Shown here: piece by piece, positions 55,345 through 64,000 of the stretch
Position numbering within the stretch: position 1 is the stretch's first letter
Layout of the letters: each line of letters opens with the position of its first letter
Assembly: GCF_001632365.1 (NCBI RefSeq)
Contig: NW_024468523.1
Coordinates: forward strand, 1 to 64,000
Reading direction: 5' to 3'
Length of the DNA: 64,000 bases
From: Laetiporus sulphureus 93-53
Taxonomy: Eukaryota > Basidiomycota > Agaricomycetes > Polyporales > Laetiporaceae
Translations under genes and position numbers: made by a program
Notes under the pieces: generated by a model
Told to the model about the DNA's origin: nothing
The model's database searches: none
The model's input: only the letters and a program-made list of their open reading frames with translations

Positions 55345-57065
55345 GTATGATGACGGGGAAAGAGCGTACGTTTGATCATGCATCGTCTTTTGCACGTGGA
55401 ACATAGAGATTGAATCAACATCATGGACTCACATCAGTAAGCATAGGAATCATAGACCATAGACATAGACTACAAGCAACCCATAGACCATAGAGCAGTA
55501 TGTCGCAATAGATGTTGAACATTATTATGCAACGCGACGGGTGGCACTAAGAAGCGTATCTATAGCCACCGGCAAGAGAAAGAAATATTGCATAACAAGC
55601 GATTCTTCGAATTCCGCGGCAACAACGTAGCAATGCAAAGCAATGAATAGAACTCAGGCTCAGGCGCGAAGTGGAGCCAGAGCGCGGCGATGTACTTCTT
55701 TCGCAACAATGTTTTGTAGCTGTTCCAGATAATGGAATTGCTAGGTCTTCGCACGACGAGCATGGTGATAATCGGACACAAATTTGCGGTTGCAATACAA
55801 TCACCGATCCACTGTGGTCGCAGACTCCCGCTCTCCGTGCCATAGCGCTTAACTCCACTGTTGTGCTCACGAGTAACGAAGTTAACTGACACGCACTTCA
55901 AAATGACGTCATAAGGCATAACGGCAATGCAGCAAGCAAGAAGATATATGATGTGAGAATTTGACACCCCTAGAGGGTACAGAGGAAAGCATGGCGAAAT
56001 TTTCCAGGGGTGGAACATACGACGACGACGATCTTGAGCGGTCGCTCGGGAAATTGGGAAGAGACATACCGGGGCTCGAGCCTGCTTTTTATCAACCTGG
56101 CTCGGCATTCTTGTCTAAAGATTTGTACATTTGATCAGATACGGCATAGAACCCAGTATTTGATGGTGAATGATGGTGCATGAATGGGTAACAGCCCATC
56201 AAGCTTTTAGGGTGGCCACGTGCGGGTATTTCGCGAAGTTGAATATCAAAGTATCACCCATTCTATGCAAGGAAGAACGCCAAGATGCATAAAAAGACCC
56301 ATAATTACTGCGAACACACAACCATGAGACGTACTTTGTTGAACACATGAGTCTTGAGCTTGAAGCTTAAGCTTGGGCCGTTGCAATCGCAGTAATGAGT
56401 GACCCATATTGACTACCAAGTGGTGCGACAATGATAGCACTCTTGGCGAACGTGGTCGTGCACGTCAAGATCAAGAGCATCAACAAATGACGTCGTCGAG
56501 GCACGGCGATGAAATCGAGATGTCAGGAGCTAAGGATGCCGTTGGTCTTCGGGCGTTGGCCACATAAGGCTAAACGCGTGTGCATCCGGCGACGACGGGC
56601 GTCCTCATCGTTGTTCAACTAACCAGGGCCAGAATGAGCGTCAACGAGCTTAGCGCTACGAGACGTCGAAAGCAAGCAGGACGCTTGGTATTCCATTAAT
56701 TGCATTGAAAGTGCGAAACGGAGCCGTCCATTCATTTGGGGGATGAAGTTGGGGCAAAAAAGCTAGTCAGACGGGCGGAAGCACTTAGCAGGATAATCTT
56801 CCGAACTCTTCCGAATGAGGTCCAGGCAGTTCCCAAGGAAGATATTGCATCGGAATGCGCGGCCAGAGCGGACAGTGTGTGCGGTCGTTAGAGTTCGGAC
56901 GAAAACGGTTAACACGGGCTAGCAGGGCGTGTATTGTTTGAGCGAAATAACCAAGGATCGGATACGCGATTGATGCGCCCGGGGACAGCCGCGGCAGCTC
57001 GGCATGGAGGCGGGTCGAAGTGAAAGAGTCTTCGGGTTGCGCCCTTTGGTCCGACTCCCACTCAA
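55345..57065. other. Intergenic with a short low-complexity repeat
   Basis: About 1.7 kb without a supported gene. Near 55442-55495 the unit catagac(c) recurs about six times (catagaccatagacatagac). A minus-strand frame at 55560-56108 is open for 182 codons but shows no conserved motif and no plausible neighbours, so it is not called. Confidence 0.45.
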
Positions 57066-57207
57066 AAAAACCGTATATATCTCCTTCTCCACAACGGCTT
57101 GCTCCACCTGCTCGTCGCCCCCGACGTCCTCGACCGCGTCCCATCCACGCCTCCGAGTCGCCCCGGGCACCTCGAGCACCCGTCCCCTCGTCCAGCCCTC
57201 GCCGCCC

Positions 57208-58283
57208 ATGCCTACCGTCCCCTCCTCATGCGTCCCGCTCGCATCTCTCGCCGACGAGGGCGTCCGGCTCGTCCCTGCCGGCCTCCACCTCCAGGAGGAC
57301 ACCGCCGGGCCCACTCCCGACCCCGACCTTGACGACCTCGTCCTCGTGCCCGCCGAATCAGGCAATGTCGTCACATCGGTGCGTCGATCGGATCGTCACC
57401 TCGCGCCCTGCTCGCCCGCATTGACTCTGAGCCTTATTCACAGACGCATGCCCCCGAGCTCCCCGCAGCATATGGCCGCAAAGCGGACGCCGGCCTCAGC
57501 GTCAAGCCCCGCCTATCGCTAGGCAATCTGGCGCTGCACTCCCCGTCCTCCATCATCGGTACTCCCTTTGACCTCTCCCCGCGCTTCGAGTACCCCTTCC
57601 CTACCCCACCGTGCGAGCCCGAAATACCATTGTCAATGTCCGCGTCGCTTCCAAATATCCGTTGTTCTGCTGCTGCTTTTAGTATGCCCTTCATTGGCGG
57701 CGCGATTGGTAGCGGAGCGCCATCGTTCTCGACTCTGCCTCGCCCTCGCGCAGGCGTGCGCGGGTTCTCTCCGACTCGTCTGAAGCTGCGCCCGCGCGAA
57801 CCACCCATGCCGCCAACGCTGGCCAAAAAGCGGCGCATCACACGGGAGAACAGGCAGCGCCGCGAGAGCGCGCCGGACGCCATCTCAGAGAGCTCTGTGA
57901 CTCCTACAAGATCTCCGGGCTTTGGACGTCGGACGAGCGATGATACTGTAGTGAGTGACGAGAGCTTGGAGGGAATGGAGGGCGGTAGCAATGAGTCGAA
58001 GGATGGGGTGTCTGTGGTGTCCAAGGGTGCCGATGAAGAGCTACTCATCCGTCCTGCGTCCTCTAGCAGAACTACGTCGGAGGTGACGCTTTCGGTTCAA
58101 GAAGGTCCTAAAACGCCACTTGATGCGCTCGAAGATCCTTGCTCAGCACCCTCGGAATCTCTTGCTGTCGCGTCAGCCACCGCCAATGGATCCGCAGACG
58201 AGACACATGCTGTTCCTGCCATCGGTGCACCTGCCCCCGAATCGCCTCGGACGTCTTCTCTGCCGGAGAAGGACAGCGCATGA
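57208..58283 (+). CDS. Disordered Ser/Pro-rich protein, unknown
   Basis: Two exons (57208-57378, 57444-58283) give 336 residues. A TATA-like gtatatat lies near 57070. The N-terminal 50 residues are acidic (DPDLDDLVLVPAESG). Then comes a region with SLGNLALHSPSSIIGTPFDL, ending in a basic patch, AKKRRITRENRQRRESAP, that looks like a nuclear localisation signal. The C-terminal half is acidic and Ser/Thr-rich. No catalytic domain is visible. A nuclear regulatory or cell-cycle-linked role would be a guess only. Confidence 0.65.
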
Positions 58284-59204
58284 TCACAGCCGCGCCAGCG
58301 GGGTCGCCTGCAGCTCGATGTTTCCCCACGGACCTGAGCCCGGCGGCGTGCTACGGGGCTTTTCTACTTTCTCCATTACCCTCACGATCATCCCGCTTCT
58401 CTCGCGTAAACACAGCAAGGTTGAATAAACATTGTTCTTAATCTTCTCCGTCAGCACATGCATATAACAATACCTAATGCCTGGAAACATACTCTTCTCC
58501 GTCACGCTTTTCCCCTTTCGCGGCTCTCTATACACGTAGCTGCCTACTATGCCTCCACCTTCTCTCATCCACCGATCGCCATTGGTGATCTCTGGTTTGT
58601 ATTTCTACTTCACATCTGTGTTCGTTACGTCTTGACGACCAACGACGCCAACGTTTGTTTTATTATTCCCACTTAACGTCCCGCCACACGCCATTCTACG
58701 GATATCCACCTCCGCTCCGCTCGCTTGCTCTGCATATCTCATCTGTCGCTACGCTTTACTGTTTTGTTTTCAGCTTAAGTTTGTGTATTGCGTTCTATGG
58801 TTTTTGGCACACACGCATCGCATCATGTATCCACGATCCGCATACACGTTTGGATTCCGATATACGTTTTGTTGAATGAATGTTAAGTTGGATGATTAGT
58901 TCAGAGGGTAGCCGGACTTGTGCGGATGAACGATGGGACGATCAGCATGTCCTCTTGATGTCCCGGGTTACCTCAGAGAACAGTGTCACAAATGGGTCAG
59001 CTGTGTGTTGAAGGGGGGGTTGACAATTACTCGAGGTACATGTTCACGTACATGTATGCATTTCAATGAAGAGTCCGCAGCAGATGAGCGGTGCGATGTG
59101 CCGCGTCAGAAGCTCGATGGAGAGTGAGCAAAACTTTGTACGCTACGACCTTCCACAGGCGTGGCGCCCACGGACGTATAATCGCCATGTGGAATCCGTG
59201 GTCT
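58284..59204. other. Gap between convergent genes
   Basis: About 0.9 kb, T- and C-rich at 58440-58860. No frame with conserved features. Expected to hold two 3' ends. Confidence 0.45.
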
Positions 59205-60126
59205 TTAGAAAGATAAATCAAACGAATCGAAGACATCCCCAATATCTAAATTCTTCTTGACTAATTCGCGGGCCATGGAAGTCTGGTCTACTCGGCCTCC
59301 TCGATGTGCCCTACAACGCTGACAGGTGACTGTACCGAGGAGTAAGGACTCGTATGCAGCAAAAACCAAAGGTTCCTCACGATTATCGAATCGATCTCTC
59401 ATCAGATCGTCTCTGATCTGCACCAGAACCATGCTCGTCTCCAACCCCAACTCATTTGCCTCCTTCAAGGAGAGTGTTTTATCCCGCGTGCACAGCTCCA
59501 CATATGCTGGTCCGAGCCAGTCGTTGATGTCGAGTTTCTTTGAGAGTACGATGCGATCAACAGGGTCGAGCTGAGGTTTGTGCGCATCTAACTCTTGAAT
59601 GGCGCGCTCGCGGATCTCGTGGAACATGTAGCGCGACGAGATGAGCAAGAGCGCGCGCCATTGAGAAAGGGAGTAATCCAACCCGTACATGCTGTCGTGG
59701 AGAAAAAGTGCCGTGTTCGGTCACATCAGCGTACCAGTCAGTATGCATGGGCAGGAAGCCGCGCTCAAAAGTGGGACATAGGCTCACCCGTGATAGAGAA
59801 ATGACAGCAAAGTATCGATTTCTTCTTGAGTAACCTCTGGCAGGAGAATCGCTGTGTCTTCCGAGTCGCCCTCCGAGACGCCGTTTACAGGCGGGCAGGA
59901 GAACATGGTTCGGAATATTTCCGAATCACGCTCCAAAAAGTACCGATGGACCTTGTAGATAATCTCCTCATGCGCAAGCTGAGGCTCTTTGATCGGAGCA
60001 GCGTCCTGCCTAATCTGAGCATGTAATGTCGATGAAGACAAAATATATATCGGCCAAGACCAATACCTTCAGGATCACTGTGCCGCCGTCAAAGAAGAAT
60101 TTCGAGTTTCGCGTTTTCACGATCAT
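59205..60126 (-). CDS. BTB/POZ domain protein
   Basis: Three exons (60126-60067, 60014-59788, 59691-59205) from an ATG giving MIVKTRNSKFFFDGGTVILK. The BTB fold is read as EIIYKVHRYFLERDSEIFRT, then DTAILLPEVTQEEIDTLLSFL and a following helical region (LLISSRYMFHEIRERAIQEL, KLDINDWLGPAYVELC). BTB domains mediate dimerisation and often adaptor functions. This Agaricomycete-type subfamily with the C-terminal helix bundle is large and uncharacterised. A longer N-terminus in an upstream exon cannot be excluded. It is the head-to-head paralogue of the gene at 61633. Confidence 0.82.
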
Positions 60127-61632
60127 CCTGTTGTTAGTGGGTGGTAATACCACGGCCCGACAGACGTTATGGATGGATAGCGCGGAGGGGCGACTAGAAG
60201 TTCGAGGTCATACGAGATAGGAGTGCGGGATGAGGGTGAGACAGCTAGAACAGATTAGAAGCGGCAAGTTATATACTCGCCAGAAGCGTGGATCGAGCGT
60301 GACGACCGTATACAGCGAGAGCATCACACACACGTGTCAGCAGATGCGCTATCATATGCGCTGATCATGAGAGCGCCCCCGTAGCTGGATAACTGTGGGT
60401 ATTGCATCGTCTTCTTTCGACTGCAGCTTATCCTCTACTCAATTCACGTTCGGATTTCCGACAGTTACAAGCATGCATGAGCTGCATTATCAACCACGCA
60501 ATCAGGCTAGTCGTAAGAGGGAATGCGCTGTGTACGCACCTGCACTGTTGAAACCAAACAAGCTATCAAAGTGGAATTTCGTAGCCTTCCGAGTGTGAAT
60601 GAAGGATAACTTGAAGCATATCGATATTTCATCACCGATCACACATGTGACCATATTTCCGACGCTGTCTACGAGCGATTAAGGTGACCAACTTGATGAA
60701 GACATGTACTGCTCACAGCTCGGACGTGGCTGTCAGTGATTTATGGGTCATCTCTTGACCGCATCAAGGCTCGTGCTGGACTGACGCGATAGAAAGAGGA
60801 AAGACGCATCGCCATATTCAAGACAGTTTGCCGGGGACCGAGATGCGTGTGACCTGTCCGTAGTAGGTGACTCTGCGCAATGGCCTCAGTACTCGAGTCG
60901 TCCTGAAAGGAAGGCACGACGGTAAGCTCACTCACGACGGGAGCCTGGCACAAAGTGGTCACACCGACTCGCGTGACGTCACGCGTTTTCTGGCGCACTG
61001 AGCGCCCAGTATTTCCGGGTTGTCCGCGTCGATCCTCGCGCTGCATGGTGCGACCACTAGTACTAAGCATTAAACCTCAGAAATCCACAGAATATCAATC
61101 TCAGTGTGTCTACATGCCGATGATCGCGCATTGGCATTGCCGCAAGGCGGCGACGTGTTGCAAGAAGAAATTCTACATCCTGTTGCTATAGCCCAGATTG
61201 AACGCAGCCTGCCTGTGTCTGTCCGGCTGTAACATAAATGTCATCAAGCACTTAGACATAGGCTGTCTGGTACGCACCCTTTTGCACTGTTTCTGCCTGA
61301 GGGCGAGAGAGGATACAATGCCCATGCCACTTGCAGGATGACTCGTCGACGACATCCAACCTTCTCATTGGTCGGTACGTGTCATTCGTTGCTTACGCCG
61401 TTATTTGTGCTCACAATCAACGTCCATCAGAATGCAATTCACAACTGACGAGCCGAACCCTCATGTTCGCACCACGAGGTGCCTCCAGCCCTGGCCAGAT
61501 GCCTTCGCCACATGCTTCTATCTAATGTTCCCGCGCTGGAGAAGCCGTTTGTGCGCCCTTTTCAAGCCATTCAATCTAGCTGATAATCCCCCACCCTTCT
61601 TTGCTCTTGCTGCCCCCATCGTATGTGTCCCG
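60127..61632. promoter_or_regulatory. Shared upstream region of the BTB gene pair
   Basis: About 1.5 kb between two divergent BTB starts. Contains gtgacgtcacgcg near 60974-60986, a palindromic CRE-like TGACGTCA. No conserved coding frame, although the plus-strand frame of the next gene is open upstream to an ATG at 61405. Confidence 0.45.
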
Positions 61633-63487
61633 ATGGATCCTCCCTCCAACCCTGGATTGCAGCCCTCCGACCCCTCTGAAGACGCCCAAATGTCACCGAC
61701 ACTGACATCTGAGAGTCTCGATGATTCCGAGGTCCCGTTTGCTGCGTCGCCCACGGAGAATAGCTCTCCCATATTTGGGACGGCGCGGAATGGAAGGACG
61801 ACGCGGTCGCCGTCCGTGCCTGCGTTCCTTCAACCCTCGATAACGTCTGAGGCTGATGCTTTCGTCAAGAAGCTCTTCTCATCGTCATCGGTGCCAGCGC
61901 AGAAACAGGCAGCCGCATCGTCTTTCGCCCCATCGGTTGGCTCCGCTCCCACCACGTCGTTTTTCATGTTCGGTTCTTCGCCGCAGGCAACTACGCAGAA
62001 GGGAGCAGTTGCTCCGTCTTCATGTTATGACCCGGGCCGCACAAGTGGGCCTTTACTGTTCGCCTCTCCATTGTCGACAGCTGCACGGAAGCAAGCGCCC
62101 AATTCGTTCTCGTTCGATGTGCCGAGGTCAAGCCTCTTTCATTTCGGCTGTCAGGAGCCGGCACCCGTGGAAAAGCAAGCAACCGCTTCATTTCTGTTTG
62201 GCCATTCGACATCCGCTACTTCGCCATTAATGTCTAAGCTCCAGCCGGAATCGATTTCCGGTTCATCCGCTGTCCCATCGAGTTTAGCGACAGATAGGGC
62301 AGAGACTCTGCCTTCTTTAAAGTTCACGTCTTCGGTTTTTCAGCCCGAAGGCGGGTCTAGAGTCACAACGTCTACGTCAATGCGGCCCATACGCGAGGCA
62401 ATAGCATCTGCGCCGACCCCGACAGCAATGCAGATGCAGGGTCACAAGTCTCCTGCGGCGTCTAACGGATCCGGAGGCACGTCATCAGATGGCCCGTCTG
62501 CAAGCATGATCAAGAGCCCTCGATTCTATCTGGACGATGGGACGATCATACTGAAGGTATGCTCCAGGATATGTTGTTCTTTTGACTCACGAACTAATCT
62601 GCTTTATAGATCAAGGGATCCTCGCCTGAAGGCACGCAGGACACCTGTGATATGCTGTACAAGGTTCATCGGTTCTTCCTCGAGAGAGACTCTGTCGTTT
62701 TTCGATCGATGTTCTCATCCCCACCTGGAGAACAAGAGATGAAGGGAACTTCAGATGACACGGCGATCCTCCTCTCTGAGGTGACGCAGTCAGAATTGGA
62801 TGCATTACTTTCCTTCTTCTATAATAGGTATGTCTGTATGCTGTGTCTGGCAGCAAAGGCTGCTGTGACTGATAGATCTTCCATGCTACAGCATGTATCA
62901 ACCTGATGTCGACATTTCCGAGTTGAAAGCACTACTTTCAATCTCATCGCGCTACGTGTTTGAGCAGATCCGCCAGCGCGCTGTGGAGATGCTCGACAAT
63001 CACGACCCGCCACTTAGCCCGGCAGAACAAGTCGCACTCGCGTTCAAATACGACATCAAGCAGTGGCTGAAGCCTGCCTACGTGACGTTGGGAAAGAGAA
63101 AGCAACCGATTTCTGATGAAGAGGCAGCAGAGATGGGTTTCGAAGCTACCGTGCGTCTTGGCCGAGTGCGAGAGACGCTCCTCAAGCGACACCATGGGGA
63201 TCTACCAGTACGTTAACGATTTATGATCTTCTTGCGCCACGTATGAACATTGGCTCTTCGTCTTTCAATCTCAGTCCCCCGAGTCTCAGGAGTATTTGAT
63301 CTGGGAGGATCCTGATCCACTTGACAAGGAGATTCGCGCGTTGATTGAGGCGGAGTTCAAACTACCGCCGGATGCACCAGATACATCGGCTGAAGTGCAG
63401 TTTACAATCGGCACTGCGTCTTCATCAGAGCTGACAAGGCTGAGAAACCCTCAAAAACGTTTGCCGAGGAGGACCATCAGGCTGTAG
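61633..63487 (+). CDS. BTB/POZ protein with FG-containing low-complexity N-terminus
   Basis: Four exons (61633-62556, 62610-62827, 62892-63207, 63275-63487) give 556 residues. The first 300 residues are Ser/Thr/Pro/Ala-rich and contain spaced Phe-Gly pairs (PIFGTARN, FFMFGSSP, FHFG, FLFGHSTS), reminiscent of nucleoporin FG regions. Then RFYLDDGTIILK begins the BTB part: MLYKVHRFFLERDSVVFRS, DDTAILLSEVTQSELDALLSF, ALLSISSRYVFEQIRQRAVEML, and AFKYDIKQWLKPAYVTLG. The tail is acidic then basic (RLRNPQKRLPRRTIRL). An in-frame ATG at 61405 would add 76 residues of less plausible sequence. BTB region closely parallels the gene at 59205-60126. Confidence 0.85.
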
Positions 63488-64000
63488 ACAGTGACGGCCC
63501 CTGGACCTGTGAGTCCCCAGTGCCGCAACAATGGCCACTAGCGATGCTAACTCGAGTCATGTGTTAGACCAATGGGGTGGAAATATTAGATTCCGTCGTG
63601 GTGAAGTCTGTCAACACCGGCTGGCTTGATATATCGGGACGTAGATTGGAGGTGGTGAGCGGGTTCTCGGCATATCTGCGCTGTGTGCATGTTGAGCCCG
63701 GGATACCTACTAAGTGCGGATGTACTACTAAACATCGGTTCGTTATTCGAAGCATTCATTCATGATCTGTGCATGCTCGACTAGGTGACATTCCAGCGAT
63801 CGATGTCAGCGCAGAGAACGGCAAAACCTAAAAAATCACTGGCCCCATCTTTTCGACGTGGTTGAGTGTGGATGGGAGGGGTCAAGAATGGTAAGCTCCG
63901 AGCGCAAACACGCTGTGCAGGTCCAAAGCTCGGTGCATGTCGTGTAATCGATGTGGATTTCTCTCCCAGCGATCGAGTGGAGCTGTCCCTTAAGTACCAT
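63488..64000. other. Right edge, no gene seen
   Basis: About 0.5 kb after the BTB stop. Short frames only, with no conserved features. Confidence 0.45.

Noticed and set aside
55560..56108. 182-codon minus-strand frame
   Set aside because: No family motif, no splice structure, unusual composition; most likely chance in a gene gap.

Overview
The window looks like a chromosomal piece of a filamentous basidiomycete, most likely a wood-decaying Agaricomycete of the Polyporales type. Genes are broken up by many short GT-AG introns (mostly 45-65 bp). The proteins are fungal mitochondrial, vacuolar and secreted types, and one encodes an AA14-type lytic polysaccharide monooxygenase, a family best known from white-rot fungi. 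No rRNA, tRNA, CRISPR or prokaryotic features were seen.

The left third (about 1.28-23.2 kb) is one nested nest of LTR retrotransposons. Element E1 (minus strand, about 9.3 kb once insertions are removed, LTRs about 226 bp) is a decayed Ty3/Gypsy chromovirus. E2 (plus strand, 7064-15593, 656-bp LTRs), a second decayed chromovirus, has inserted into its gag gene. E3 (minus strand, 18897-23008, 984-bp LTRs), a non-coding LTR element, has inserted into its 5' LTR. Target duplications flank both inner insertions, and removing E2 restores the E1 gag frame. E1 and E2 each carry a dUTPase domain in a different place: E1 between Gag and protease, E2 at the far C-terminus of Pol after the chromodomain. 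E2 and E3 have primer-binding sites complementary to their own predicted transcript starts, which suggests Tf1-like self-priming. Many stops in E1 and E2 are of CGA-to-TGA, CAA-to-TAA or TGG-to-TAG/TGA type, so both are dead.

From about 24.7 kb rightward the sequence is gene-dense. In order: COX4/Cox5b (-), a vacuolar Ca2+/H+ exchanger (+), SDH assembly factor 3 (+), cyanase (+), a DUF1479 protein (-), a divergent beta-tubulin (-), an AA14-type LPMO (-), an uncertain gene (+), a transketolase-like enzyme (+), an AT-hook/Cys-rich protein (-), a DUF4112 protein (+), a disordered protein (-), a three-domain adenylation-thiolation-reductase enzyme (+), another disordered protein (+), and a head-to-head pair of BTB proteins (-/+).

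I derived exon structures by hand from splice signals and family conservation. For COX4, the exchanger, SDHAF3, cyanase, DUF1479, transketolase, AT-hook, DUF4112, reductase and the plus-strand BTB gene the exon lengths sum to an intact frame. The genes form no obvious operon or full metabolic cluster: they are mostly independent housekeeping genes plus an orphan secondary-metabolism-type reductase and a secreted wood-decay enzyme. The most unusual points are the two dUTPase placements, the self-priming signatures, a beta-tubulin changed at nucleotide-loop and benzimidazole-site positions, 6-9 bp microexons, and four GC-AG introns.
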